Assembly (NCBI RefSeq): GCF_900107695.1
Contig: NZ_FNQP01000027.1
Location: 1-42,887, forward strand
From: Thiothrix caldifontis
GTDB taxonomy: Bacteria > Pseudomonadota > Gammaproteobacteria > Thiotrichales > Thiotrichaceae
DNA: 42,887 nt
Direction of reading: 5' to 3'
Each line of letters opens with the position of its first letter. The first letter of the stretch is position 1. This document shows positions 35,301 through 42,398 of this stretch, piece after piece. The translations under genes were made by a program, and so were the position numbers. The notes beneath the pieces are model-generated. The model made no database searches, was not told the DNA's origin, and worked only from the letters and a program-made list of their open reading frames with translations.

Positions 35301-35425
35301 CTTCCCGGATACGCATTGACACTACTTAAGAGCAGGATAACGGGTAAAAAGCCATTAAGAATAACACGTTGTAATAAATTAGACGCAAATATACACCGCA
35401 TACCTTTATTGTTAGGTATTCTCAT
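26324..35425 (-). CDS. 3033-aa exported PA14/fibronectin-III/tetrahaem protein
   Basis: A signal peptide (VILNGFLPVILLLSSVNAYP) is followed by an unrecognised helical region to about residue 500, then six PA14 domains (about 503-1315) separated by repeating C...P.x.FC starts and DDGVRVWVDD cores. Four fibronectin-III domains follow (about 1320-1675). Haem c motifs CASCH are at 1690, 1792 and 1882, and a fifth FN3 is at about 1959-2042. The C-terminal 1000 residues resemble planctomycete DUF1592/DUF1588 proteins, with a fourth haem motif CMVCH at 2287 and two carbohydrate-binding-like parts (LLVNPSAESGVSGW, MLLNPGAEQGMASW). Family knowledge suggests an exported surface protein that binds glycans and moves electrons; the substrate is unknown. 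GAGGG precedes ATG 35425. It heads the operon with DUF1501 and fccB. Confidence 0.85.
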   Translation of the reverse strand: MRIPNNKGMRCIFASNLLQRVILNGFLPVILLLSSVNAYPGSSALESHAYATRQPLSVLPYISSLAVIRLQDLNDASSITLAAQAAVAATALMPQGQRALLNVDLDFLSLAQALITATDEAGKPIQGITTAGALLPDHGIWLEQGVAAARQRVLAFFQAYQQHQGQLDRVALEYTGLGLSAAELKATGEASGDLMAYLAAIETDPRFATENLAAQLGFSHLSSMYAGDAQAASYQTRWNAVMKQRVAAYLYQAFYQPLATVFPQAQVAARDYYRQTTDFAVTGSAFQDTAGALAGNAQGRNLTGILPDTGLQIDGVAYPATAFNAFRYEINRVRSMALSAPEPIFPTLSPPNPATPSGMTALLAGSDLYQEMVIHAVLTGARQFVYRNTQATAEQEISLNNTLNEVDALLGKMPVVSTVDNLSVWKQPFVLTSARGANGTVWRFSPQLDASTPLTNTILQQQPAVFAVAGLQVTVPAAQVHSVNNPASGQGVWLTESENPQVVSCPQPLAVGRECVAYYAGDALAAPATLLVEKTAPAVDAAGAATVLFARDWKSGGADAATGRDQFTVQYNANMDFPSGLYQFAIKADDQVRLWVDDQLLLDGNVGETTAARDLSADVALSGLHTLKLEYTDLADEAVLELRMQRLSSAADDCSTVPSGKFCGQFFANRDLSGTSAAIASTAAIAFDWGNGKPLPSLPADNFSSRWVGDFQFAAGNYTFTTTADDGVRVWVDDELLVDAWKDQAPTTYVKSKTLSAGKHRVKMEYYERGGGAVAKLNWEKTQSCDTIPTGQFCAEYYNNVDFVGNPAKIQNETAINYEWKDGSPAEGVNADRFAVRWQGDFELAGDYRFLAKVDDRMRVWVGDDLIIDLWESNDAKEHFHDVSLPAGKHRIKVEMREYGGWARAMMSWEQRADCEGAPDNAFCGAFYAGDALAGDVLRTQKVDALNVNWGTERVMHGVPADMFSARWLGKFDFPTSGYYRFNTEMDDGVKVWVGDQLVIDQWSSDWRWSGKAQSAPFIEAGKHTVKVEYRERYGAAFLNLGWQLVDGCGTTPENAFCLSYFNNQELTGIPAQVLKTPATIDYAWGDAQQPEPMVWKDTFSARWVGKVNFEDATYRFATDVDDGVRIWVDGDELPLNAWNRVWPNYGKYQLLKKMSPGLHDLKIEYREGWGAAAAKVTWEKAPDCSTVPDGQFCAAFFNGIGLQGAPLDTRMDQAINFDWKYESPTPAVPRDNFSTRWVGNFTFAEGEYTFTARTDDGFRLWVGGKPLIDSWKPQGPTTYTKRVFLTEGAHEVKVEYYESGGGAVAQLAWQIDLSGQPQAPVNLKASQVTQTAATLDWTAQELASFYRVYRDGELVATVTTPTFTDTDVTVTQSYAYRVTALWASGRESLPSTLNVTIPDTQAPTQPANLRAQAVTGDSIQLVWQAASDNVAVARYRVLHDGAQVAETTTPSFTDNGLSSFSRYAYNVLALDAAGNVSLMSNPLTAYTSDGTPPSVPQALQAFADKGQVTLSWQAATDNVGVAAYRILRDGQEIGTSTAARFGDTSVQQNTTYRYQVVAVDSAGNRSESSAAVSLLSGDSTAPSAPANMSANADATRLQVALRWDAANDNVGVAQYRVLRNGRLLAVSKLATYTDTDVQLGNTYRYSVTAEDAAGNASIASNAVETSLSAICESTQLYYQQQVETHVGNCASCHVAGGMAQNSRLIFSTGDNASARNLNALNAITQTVGKTTVLQKASGQVAHGGGAVLPVGSDALQVFTTLLDKLADPQQCDAVNTSTGVAVLVESMAANCASCHGTNGVSHGPATPGLAGMDSHYFSKLMRDYQTGNRASTVMGRIAKGYSAQEIDQLATFFAAQTFKVTEQTTDAVQVARGQGLHQQYCASCHTANGRDDSLTGVRLAGQWQPYLERTLQDYATKRSHAPTGMANQLSALLAREDGEALNALAAFYASSPADSQAPDAPEYVEVAAYTPTGVTLTWMDASDEWGVSYYEIYRDGVLIGRSRYNSFTDTGLAQGSYRYTIVAVDASGNRSVVSNEVVASVSSETATPNGVQLLDYPETLRKAAVLLLNRTPTAAELAAVTSEETFRSTLRTMLDAAGALNPFVYRAGHEVFLSNGAARVNSGNGGIQTMDFPALATLTTEEMNIVSDTIRKEPVFLMQYIVGSDRPWTEVLTADYTVLNPMLSKALGAQPLEAFTNVTDQNELRPARIPQVSARFADKPFPHAGVLTTNAWLSRFPTTDTNRNRHRASKVYKQFLGLNIEALAQRPLNDSGNGNFRVPTMENPNCMVCHTVMDPVAGAFKEWGNNARYLQNFDGTQGDKDSLAWAYKSSSYPLSHLGQAWYQKGDLWYRDMLMPGLDGKAMPGGFTGFGSETWVDSVNLLVNPSAESGVSGWTTVTGKAEASNKAGCSRITRDPQSGQALFHLGVCNQDTAETLLQQTIDITSHASVVDAGKAAVNYGAYMSTKGSGDIPSVWVTFVGADDQVLGESRILLETIGWKWGNQKAEQAVPVGTRHLRFNLRGVRSPNTWADKFLDVYADDVFLTLKTPASNVAAAEGLQDSLQWLGKHLVADQRFAKGGVHFWYRTLFKREPLTAPVDPAVAGYAQQMAAFNEQDAQLTTLAEQFRQDSGHGIWNVKDLLINMVASPLFRAESGYLDATAKQAIPDLGVARLLTPEEINGKLKALLGAEWSPFRPERAWGDRMGLFYGGFDGGSLQPTPNTEMNTLMSKIPERMAIELSCNAVYNDFRSTASERKLFRLVEATDTPSLEELGDSQANMLLNPGAEQGMASWVIEQGTARILSGAAGCDGGPSIRSGQAIFNPGSICKTPTPLGRMYQDVDVTAWATTIDAGQGRAVFGAALRGWSTNNDEASISLSFRDASGVEIGTSAVLSSARDRWENFSTSTNVPANTRLIRFVMQGRNLGAANSNTDAFVDDTYLRVVANGSDYMAAGEKRIRSNIQFLHKHLLNEDLLLDDAEIDRTYRLFSEVQADAMGVGTSACRLYSDWEDPQRTKRAWSIVMMYLLTDARFLYE

Positions 35426-35515
35426 GGTTCCCTCGCAAACAGAGTAATCTGTATAATATTTAAGCTTAGGATTCTACCATGGTATAGCGTTATAATCCAT
35501 TTTTTTTATATGCAA

Positions 35516-36844
35516 TCAGTCAATATTTTGATGGGATAGACCAACCAATTTTGAAAGTCGCTTAACCAACAAAGCATTCGCACATTGTTCCAACGTTTCG
35601 AACTCACATGTTGCAATTATTGCCCCAGCAAACCCCATGCAAATCATAGTGACGGCTTGCTCATGTGGAATCCCCCGCGCTCGCAGGTAAAACAACATTT
35701 CCGGGTCAAGCTGCCCCACCGTTGTACCGTGACTGCATTGCACGTCATCAGCATAAATTTCCAAGCGTGGTTTGGTATTAATTTCGGCATCGCGTGACAG
35801 CAATAAATTGTCGTTGCTCAAACGGGCATCGGTTTTTTGCGCATCCGCTTGCACCAAGATATTGCCATCAAACACCGCCGTGCTATTGCCGTATAAAATG
35901 CCTTTGAAGCGTTCGCGACTGGTGCAGTTGGGCAAATTGTGGATGACATCCACGTGCATACCGTGGGATTGCTTATCCCCCGCCAAATAAAAGCCATTGA
36001 GATCGCAATGCGCCCCCGTGCCACTGAAATCGACATGAAATTCAGTGCGTGACCATGCTCCCCCAAACGCCAACGTCGTGCCTTGGTAGTGGCTTTCGGC
36101 GGCTTGACGCAGGTACAAACTGGATAAATGCCGGGTACGCAAACTTTCGTGTTGTAACCGTGGGTGGCTCAGTTGCGCCCCCGCCTCCAAAAACACTTCT
36201 ACCACGCCATTATTCAGGCACAAAGTATCGGATAAGTGCGCGTATTGTTCCACCAATGTCGCTTGTGCGCCTGCTTCCAGCACCACCAATAGACGCGGTT
36301 GTGCAATGAATTCACTTTCAAAACTGATACTGACATGCAGCACTTCCAACGGTTTAGCCAACACCGTACCAGCAGACACACGCACGTACACCCCTTCACC
36401 CAAGGATGCCGTATTCAACGCCGTAAACAAATGCTGCCGTGTGCCACTGAGTTGCCCAATACGCGTAAAAGCATCACTGCTAAGGTCGCGCAACGCAGCG
36501 TTTAAGGGGAGAATCTCCACACTGCCATCATCGGGAATAGTCGACAATTCCGGTATAAAAAAGCCGTTCAGCATCACCACACGCGGGCTATCCGCTGGCG
36601 TTAAGCGCAATTGCTCCACATCATCAGGTGTCAATAAATCGTCTTCCAGTGCAATCGGCTGAAACGGGTGTTCAAGCACCGCTGGCAAGGGAGTATAGCG
36701 CCAGCTTTCATCCCGACGCGTCGGCAACGGCAAACGGTGTAACGCGGCGGCGGCAGTTTGCTGACTGTCGGGTAAGCCTGCATAATCGGCGGATGCAGCA
36801 AACCTGCGGTAATGGCTTAAGATGTTATCCAACGCGGCATTCAT
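35516..36844 (-). CDS. sufD: SufD Fe-S assembly scaffold subunit
   Basis: SufD (442 aa) forms the SufBC2D scaffold with SufB and SufC. The conserved C-terminal segment CSHGTTVGQLDPEMLFYLRA contains the His used in cluster building. ATG 36844 overlaps the sufC stop (ATGA). Normally sufS would follow; instead 90 bases of AT-rich sequence lead to the giant gene. Confidence 0.94.
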   Translation of the reverse strand: MNAALDNILSHYRRFAASADYAGLPDSQQTAAAALHRLPLPTRRDESWRYTPLPAVLEHPFQPIALEDDLLTPDDVEQLRLTPADSPRVVMLNGFFIPELSTIPDDGSVEILPLNAALRDLSSDAFTRIGQLSGTRQHLFTALNTASLGEGVYVRVSAGTVLAKPLEVLHVSISFESEFIAQPRLLVVLEAGAQATLVEQYAHLSDTLCLNNGVVEVFLEAGAQLSHPRLQHESLRTRHLSSLYLRQAAESHYQGTTLAFGGAWSRTEFHVDFSGTGAHCDLNGFYLAGDKQSHGMHVDVIHNLPNCTSRERFKGILYGNSTAVFDGNILVQADAQKTDARLSNDNLLLSRDAEINTKPRLEIYADDVQCSHGTTVGQLDPEMLFYLRARGIPHEQAVTMICMGFAGAIIATCEFETLEQCANALLVKRLSKLVGLSHQNID

Positions 36845-37599
36845 GCGGCTTCCTCCCATTCGGGGTGAATCCAGCCGTAGCCCTTGGCTTCCAGCTCCAA
36901 CGCCAGCGATTTATCGCCGCTCATGACGATTTTACCGCCACTTAATACATGCACCACATCCGGCTGAATGTAATCGAGCAAGCGTTGGTAGTGCGTAATC
37001 ACCAGCATGGCACGCTCCGGGTTGCGCAAAGTATTCACCCCTTTGGCGACAATCTTCAGGGCATCAATATCGAGACCGGAATCGGTTTCATCCAAAATCG
37101 CAAACCTCGGCTCCAAGAGTGTCATTTGCAGAATTTCATTGCGCTTCATTTCACCGCCGGAAAAGCCCGTGTTGACGTAACGCTTCAGCAGGCTTTCATC
37201 CATATCCAGCGCCTTGAGCTTGTCACGCACCAAGCGCATAAACGCCAGCGAATTCAATTCCGGTTCGCCCCGCGCTTTGCGGATGGCATTGAGCGACTGG
37301 TGCAGGAAGTACGTGTTATTCACACCGGGGATTTCCACAGGGTATTGGAATGCCATGAAAATGCCTTGGTGGGCGCGTTCTTCTGGGGCAAGTGCCAGCA
37401 AATCCTGCCCTTGGTAAGTAATGCTGCCAGCGGTGACAATGTATTCTTCCCGCCCTGCCAATACTTTGGATAGGGTGCTTTTACCCGAACCATTCGGCCC
37501 CATAAGCGCATGGACTTCACCGGGTTTAATGTCCAGATTCAAGCCATTAAGGATGGCTTTGCCGTTGATTGATACGTGTAAATTATTGATGTGTAGCAT
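36841..37599 (-). CDS. sufC: SufC Fe-S assembly ATPase
   Basis: A 252-residue ABC-type ATPase with Walker A GPNGSGKST, signature FSGGEMKRNEILQM and Walker B FAILDETDSGLDID. It powers the SufBC2D complex in the cytoplasm. It follows sufB by 15 bases, with AGGAGA before its start, and overlaps sufD. Confidence 0.96.
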   Translation of the reverse strand: MLHINNLHVSINGKAILNGLNLDIKPGEVHALMGPNGSGKSTLSKVLAGREEYIVTAGSITYQGQDLLALAPEERAHQGIFMAFQYPVEIPGVNNTYFLHQSLNAIRKARGEPELNSLAFMRLVRDKLKALDMDESLLKRYVNTGFSGGEMKRNEILQMTLLEPRFAILDETDSGLDIDALKIVAKGVNTLRNPERAMLVITHYQRLLDYIQPDVVHVLSGGKIVMSGDKSLALELEAKGYGWIHPEWEEAA

Positions 37600-37614
37600 G
37601 GGTTATCTCCTATA

Positions 37615-39063
37615 TTAACCAACCGCGCCTTCCAGACTAATTTCCAGTAGCTTGCGAGCCTCGACCGCGAATTCCATCGGCAATTCTTTGAACACTTCTT
37701 TGCAGAAGCCGTTGACGATCATCGACACCGCGTCTTCCTGCGACAAACCGCGTTGGCGGCAATAGAACAATTGGTCTTCGCCGATTTTGGAGGTGGTGGC
37801 TTCGTGTTCGACTTTGGCAGTGGGGTTAGCCACTTCGATGTAAGGGAACGTGTGCGCCCCGCATTTGTCGCCGATCAGCAGCGAGTCGCATTGGGTGTGA
37901 TTGCGCCCATTTTCCGCCCCCTTGTTCATGCGCACCAAACCGCGATAGGCATTTTGCCCACGGTCAGCCGAGATGCCTTTGGACACAATGGTGCTGCGGG
38001 TATTTTTGCCAATGTGGTACATTTTTGTGCCGGTATCGGCTTGCTGTGCGCCACGGGTCACGGCAACGGAATAAAATTCACCCACTGAATCGTCCCCCTT
38101 GAGGATACAACTGGGATACTTCCAAGTAATTGCTGACCCCGTTTCCACCTGTGTCCACGAAATATGGGAGCGGTCGCCCGCACACAAACCGCGCTTGGTG
38201 ACGAAGTTGTAAATGCCGCCCTTGCCGTTTTCATCGCCGGGATACCAGTTTTGCACAGTGGAATATTTAATCTCGGCGTCTTCCAACGCAATCAATTCCA
38301 CCACCGCCGCATGAAGCTGGTTTTCATCACGTTGCGGCGCGGTACAACCTTCCAAGTAACTGACGTAACTGCCTTTATCAGCAATAATCAGGGTGCGTTC
38401 AAACTGCCCGGTGTTGCGTTCATTAATGCGGAAATAGGTGGAAAGCTCCATCGGGCAACGCACCCCGGGCGGAATGTAGACAAACGTGCCGTCGGTGAAT
38501 ACGGCTGCATTCAATGCTGCAAAATAATTGTCGGTTTGTGGCACTACCGTACCGAGGTACATTTGTACCAGTGCGGGGTGTTCACGCATCGCTTCAGAAA
38601 TCGAGCAGAAAATTACCCCCGCTTCAGCGAGTTGCTTGCGGAAGGTGGTGGCTACCGACACGCTGTCAAACACCATATCGACAGCCACACCTGCAAGCAT
38701 CTTTTGCTCCTGCAAGGGGATACCCAGTTTTTCGTAGGTACGCAGCAATTCGGGGTCAACTTCATCCAAACTTTTCGGGCCATCACTGGCGGATTTTGGC
38801 GCGGAGTAATACGAAATGGCTTGGTAGTCAATTTTGGGGTAATGCACGTGCGCCCATGTTGGCTCTGACATTTGCTGCCACTGGCGAAAGGCTTGCAAAC
38901 GCCAGTCGAGCATAAACTCTGGCTCGTGTTTTTTGGCGGAAATATGGCGAATCACCGATTCATCTAAACCCGGAGCAACCGTGTCAGCTTCGATCTCGGT
39001 AACGAACCCAGCAGCATAACTGGCGTGGTTCATCGCGTCAAGGTGGCGTTCTGCGGCTTCCAT
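37615..39063 (-). CDS. sufB: SufB Fe-S assembly scaffold subunit
   Basis: SufB (482 aa) is the main scaffold on which SUF clusters form. Typical segments are present: [40 protein letters not shown], the cluster-region [16 protein letters not shown] and [22 protein letters not shown] 39063 has GTGAGG nine bases upstream. A start at 39123 would place the IscR-like box inside the gene and is unlikely. First gene of sufBCD. Confidence 0.95.
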   Translation of the reverse strand: MEAAERHLDAMNHASYAAGFVTEIEADTVAPGLDESVIRHISAKKHEPEFMLDWRLQAFRQWQQMSEPTWAHVHYPKIDYQAISYYSAPKSASDGPKSLDEVDPELLRTYEKLGIPLQEQKMLAGVAVDMVFDSVSVATTFRKQLAEAGVIFCSISEAMREHPALVQMYLGTVVPQTDNYFAALNAAVFTDGTFVYIPPGVRCPMELSTYFRINERNTGQFERTLIIADKGSYVSYLEGCTAPQRDENQLHAAVVELIALEDAEIKYSTVQNWYPGDENGKGGIYNFVTKRGLCAGDRSHISWTQVETGSAITWKYPSCILKGDDSVGEFYSVAVTRGAQQADTGTKMYHIGKNTRSTIVSKGISADRGQNAYRGLVRMNKGAENGRNHTQCDSLLIGDKCGAHTFPYIEVANPTAKVEHEATTSKIGEDQLFYCRQRGLSQEDAVSMIVNGFCKEVFKELPMEFAVEARKLLEISLEGAVG

Positions 39064-39082
39064 CAGCACTGACCTCACAATA

Positions 39083-39103
39083 ATAGTTGAGTGATTTAGT
39101 GAG
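39083..39103 (-). promoter_or_regulatory. IscR-like box before sufB
   Basis: On the minus strand CTCACTAAATCACTCAACTA leads into T, 20 bases before the sufB ATG. It fits the IscR type 1 consensus except for two G-to-C changes in GACT/AGTC. The flanks (ATTCCT before, GTGAGG after) also match the copy before sufT. Confidence 0.6.
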
Positions 39104-39242
39104 GAATTTAGCGGGATAAGCACTTGGCAGCAAATAGACTCAGATTCTGTACCACAATTCCGAGTTAATTAGTAGGATATTAAATAGGGCAAGCAGTTTT
39201 TCAGGAATAAGCCTACTACTGGTAGCCACTGCTCCAGCCCTT

Positions 39243-39248
39243 TATAAT
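39243..39248 (+). promoter_or_regulatory. likely -10 element of the LOV gene
   Basis: A perfect TATAAT 15 bases before ATG 39264. No good -35 hexamer is seen at the right distance, so the transcript would be nearly leaderless if ATG 39264 is used; ATG 39279 leaves more room. Confidence 0.3.
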
Positions 39249-39263
39249 GATCTGCTATAAACC

Positions 39264-39728
39264 ATGCAGGATACTCCCATGCGTAACGAACAAGAATTCC
39301 CCATTCGCCCCGATTTATTATTGGCATTAATCGACCATGCCGAACACGGCATCACCATTGCTGAGCGCGAAGGCGGTGATACGATTTTGCTGTACGTCAA
39401 CCGTGCTTTTGAAGAATTAACGGGCTATTCATCCGAGGAATGTTTATACCGTGATTGCCGTTTTTTACAAAACGGCGAACGTGAGCAAGCAGGCTTAGCC
39501 AACATCCGTGAAGCAATTGAGAATGACCAACCTGTGCGGGTGGTATTGCGTAATTACCGTAAAGACGGTAGCTTGTTTTGGAATGACCTGACGATCACCC
39601 CCTACTTCGATACAGAAGAAGGCGTGACTTACTACATCGGGGTACAAAAAGATGTCACTGATCTAGTCACCCTCCAGCAAGAACTGGAGGCTGCCAAAGC
39701 ACGAATTAAGGCGTTAGAACAAAGCTAA
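39264..39728 (+). CDS. short LOV blue-light receptor
   Basis: A 154-residue PAS protein of the LOV class, which binds FMN and forms a Cys adduct in blue light. Photoactive Cys65 lies in YRDCRFLQ (family GxNCRFLQ). FMN-contact residues appear in NYRKDGSLFWNDLTITP and GVQKDVTD. The tail (TLQQELEAAKARIKALEQ) is a coiled coil for dimerisation, and there is no output domain, as in Pseudomonas short LOV proteins. A second ATG at 39279 has a better-placed AGGA. Converges on the lipocalin gene. Confidence 0.88.
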   Translation: MQDTPMRNEQEFPIRPDLLLALIDHAEHGITIAEREGGDTILLYVNRAFEELTGYSSEECLYRDCRFLQNGEREQAGLANIREAIENDQPVRVVLRNYRKDGSLFWNDLTITPYFDTEEGVTYYIGVQKDVTDLVTLQQELEAAKARIKALEQS

Positions 39729-39738
39729 ACGGCTGTAT

Positions 39739-40272
39739 TCACAGTTGGTTTTGCTTCACCAAAATCAGTTTGTCGGTGGCGAAACCTAGCGATTGAGCTT
39801 TTGCCAGCAAACGTTGTTGAATAGCAGGATCAAGTTGCGGGGTACGTGACAAAATCCACAAATAATCACGGTCGTTGCCTGCAATCATCACGTACTGGTA
39901 ATTAGAGTCAAGTTCCACGATGTTATAACCACCATAGAATGGGCCAAAGAACGATACTTTCAACTGCCCCACATCCGGTTTACCAACAAACTTAGCACGA
40001 CCTTCCGCCTCTTCAAATGCCTGCGTTTTGGTATTGAAACCGCGATTCAGCACGCGAATATCCCCGTCATCACGCTGGCTGTATTCCGCTGTCACTTGTT
40101 CCAGACCTCGCTCGGAGGAATGATCCAAACGGGCAATTTCATACCATTTACCAAGGTAGCGTTCGACATTAAACCCGGTAACAGGCGTAATGCCTTCCGG
40201 TACGCTCGTCGCACATGCTGATAACCACATGGTCATCATCACCATCATCCATAACTGCAAAAAACGTTTCAT
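39739..40272 (-). CDS. blc: bacterial lipocalin (Blc), outer-membrane lipoprotein
   Basis: A 177-residue Blc-type lipocalin that binds fatty acids or lysophospholipids at the outer membrane. It has a lipoprotein signal (lipobox LSAC, Cys20), the lipocalin motif GKWYEIARLDHSSERGLEQV and the ending WILSRTPQLDPAIQQRLLAK. ATG 40272 with AAGG upstream is the lipoprotein start. It follows the NmrA-type gene by 2 bases. A deleted paralogue lies at 15786-15964. Confidence 0.93.
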   Translation of the reverse strand: MKRFLQLWMMVMMTMWLSACATSVPEGITPVTGFNVERYLGKWYEIARLDHSSERGLEQVTAEYSQRDDGDIRVLNRGFNTKTQAFEEAEGRAKFVGKPDVGQLKVSFFGPFYGGYNIVELDSNYQYVMIAGNDRDYLWILSRTPQLDPAIQQRLLAKAQSLGFATDKLILVKQNQL

Positions 40273-40274
40273 GC

Positions 40275-41207
40275 TCAACCTTTTGTATTCAAGTAAGTTA
40301 AATTTTCCAATGCAAAGCGCTTGGGCTGAATACCGAAGAGTTGCCAAGCCGACATATCGCTACACGTATTGCCTTCCAACAACATCACAATCTGATCACG
40401 GGTAATCGGAAACCATGCTTGCTTATCCAATAAGCCCGCCACCACTTTGAGAATTTCCGCTGGGGCTGGCACAGCAAGTTTGCGGTTACGCCCTGACGCC
40501 TGTGCCAACGTTTGAATAATGGTTTTCCAACTCACTGCATCCGTACCGCACAATGTGAAGGTTTTGCCAAGTGCTGCCGAATTATCCAATGCTACCGCAA
40601 ACGCTTGCGCCACATCGGTGACATGCACTGGCTGCATCTGGAATTCACCGGCTTGCAAAATACTTACACCGCCAAAGAACAGCGGTGCGGGGATCGGTGG
40701 TAATACCAGTTCTTTTTGCAATTGAGTGCAAAATTCTGCCTTACCACGCGGGTCGCCGAAAATGACAGAGGGGCGAAAGATTGTCCACGACAAGCCAGAT
40801 GCCTTCACACATTCTTCGGCGCGAAACTTGGTGTCTTGGTATTGCGTGCCGCCCGCTTTCACGCCATTGGCACTCATTAAAATGAAATGTTTCACGCCTT
40901 GGCGTTGTGCAGCAGCAACCGTGCGCTCCACACCCTTGAACTGGCTTTCCTCGTAAGTAATGCCTTTAGCGGGAAATTCGCGCAGGATACCAATGAGATA
41001 AATCACAGCATCCGTGCCTTGCAGACAACGATCAAGTGCTGCGGTGTCACTGATGTCACCGGAAACGATTTCACATTGACAGGGAGCTGCGAGCTTGCTC
41101 TCGCTGCCCGCACGCACTAACACGCGCGGCGTATGTCCTGTTTGCAGTAAAGCATCAATGAGGTAAGTACCGACGAAACCCGTGCCGCCGATGATGCTGA
41201 CTTTCAT
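40275..41207 (-). CDS. NmrA/NDUFA9-like atypical SDR
   Basis: A 310-residue Rossmann protein with the NAD(P) motif IGGTGFVGTYLIDALL, AVIYLIGILRE and FRPSVIFGDP, typical of the NAD(P)H-binding complex-I-subunit-9-like group. The classical YxxxK is replaced (YQDTK), as in atypical SDRs. Possible role in quinone or redox sensing; not proven. AAGGATT precedes ATG 41207. Operon with blc. Confidence 0.85.
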   Translation of the reverse strand: MKVSIIGGTGFVGTYLIDALLQTGHTPRVLVRAGSESKLAAPCQCEIVSGDISDTAALDRCLQGTDAVIYLIGILREFPAKGITYEESQFKGVERTVAAAQRQGVKHFILMSANGVKAGGTQYQDTKFRAEECVKASGLSWTIFRPSVIFGDPRGKAEFCTQLQKELVLPPIPAPLFFGGVSILQAGEFQMQPVHVTDVAQAFAVALDNSAALGKTFTLCGTDAVSWKTIIQTLAQASGRNRKLAVPAPAEILKVVAGLLDKQAWFPITRDQIVMLLEGNTCSDMSAWQLFGIQPKRFALENLTYLNTKG

Positions 41208-41354
41208 ATTGGAATCCTTGTCATTGGGTCATGCATACATTGTATTACTTTAGAATAGGTTATGTGTAAATACCTGATACAAAACAAGCCTAATTGTAAG
41301 TTTTACGTACAACGATGATGCTAGTAATACACTAATTAGGAGGAGGATTTTACC

Positions 41355-41573
41355 ATGCGCGTCTGCACCCTAGACCCGATCACTCTCGAAGATGTTACCG
41401 ATCTGGAAAACGCTCCCTTTATTATGGATGGTGATCTAAAAATTTATTTCCAATCTGAAGCTAACAAGTGCGAATACCTCGATATTCCCATGCACGGCGG
41501 CGAAAACAGCCCCGGCCTGAAAAAAATCTTCGATGATATGGCGGATTGTGCGATTACTGGCAGTATTAACTAA
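41355..41573 (+). CDS. conserved small protein, unknown function
   Basis: A 72-residue soluble acidic protein (MRVCTLDPITLEDVTDLENA, then IYFQSEANKCEYLDIPMHGG). A strong AGGAGG (41341-41346) is spaced 8 bases from the ATG. I recall similar proteins as uncharacterised in other bacteria. The SDR gene starts 2 bases after its stop. A truncated copy heads the pseudogene at 20412. Confidence 0.75.
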   Translation: MRVCTLDPITLEDVTDLENAPFIMDGDLKIYFQSEANKCEYLDIPMHGGENSPGLKKIFDDMADCAITGSIN

Positions 41574-41575
41574 CG

Positions 41576-42331
41576 ATGACCATTCTGCACCGCCCACCGA
41601 ATGCAGCGCCGCGTCGTGCATTAGTCGCAGGCGCATCTGGCGGTATCGGGCAAGCATTTTGCCAACAACTAATTACGCAATTTCCTGACATTGAATTGAT
41701 TCGTTTTGCACGGAACACTACTAAATTGTTGCCGCTGCCTGTAGTAACTCAGGACTTCGCTTTCGATATTACCGATGCAGCCAGCATTACCAAAGCTCTG
41801 CAAGCCCTACCTGATAAAGTGGAGATCGACTGGGTATTTATTGCCACGGGCTGGTTACACGATAACAACATGCAACCGGAAAAAACCTGGCGTAGTTTGG
41901 AGGCCGACCACTTATTACACGCCTACATGGTCAATGCCATCGGCCCTACCTTACTGGTGAAATCCTTGCTAGCGAAGCTAAACCCCAAACACTCGACTAC
42001 CATCGGTATTTTGTCTGCACGGGTCGGTAGTATCAGCGATAACCAACTAGGTGGCTGGCATTCCTACCGTGCCAGCAAAGCTGCCTTGAATATGCTAATT
42101 AAAAATTTTGCTATCGAACTCAACCGTCTGAAACGTCCCACTATCATCGTTGGCTTGCAACCGGGTACAACCGATACCGCACTGTCTGAACCTTTCAAAC
42201 GCAATGTGCCGCCTGATCATCTGCAAACACCTGAATTCACCGCCAGTCACTTACTTCACGTGATGCAATGCTTGCAAGCCGACGATTCGGGGCAATTATT
42301 TGATTTTCTCGGCATACCGTTCGCACCATGA
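41576..42331 (+). CDS. short-chain dehydrogenase/reductase
   Basis: A 251-residue SDR with NAD(P) motif ALVAGASGGIGQAF, WVFIATGWLHD, and YRASKAALNM holding the catalytic Tyr and Lys. It ends GQLFDFLGIPFAP, as does the deleted copy at 20412-20809. There is no clear ribosome-binding site, so it is probably translated by coupling to the small gene. SDRs of this type sit beside DUF2256 and photolyase genes; substrate unknown. Confidence 0.88.
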   Translation: MTILHRPPNAAPRRALVAGASGGIGQAFCQQLITQFPDIELIRFARNTTKLLPLPVVTQDFAFDITDAASITKALQALPDKVEIDWVFIATGWLHDNNMQPEKTWRSLEADHLLHAYMVNAIGPTLLVKSLLAKLNPKHSTTIGILSARVGSISDNQLGGWHSYRASKAALNMLIKNFAIELNRLKRPTIIVGLQPGTTDTALSEPFKRNVPPDHLQTPEFTASHLLHVMQCLQADDSGQLFDFLGIPFAP

Positions 42332-42398
42332 ACTGCAACAGCGGGAATACGATCCAGCGGCATACCGTTGGTGATCGCTAATCAGCGCAAGGCAACAC

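Noticed and set aside
35426-35515. A-run near 35498 as a sufD terminator
   Set aside because: On the transcribed minus strand it is an A-run, not a T-run, and no stable stem precedes it.
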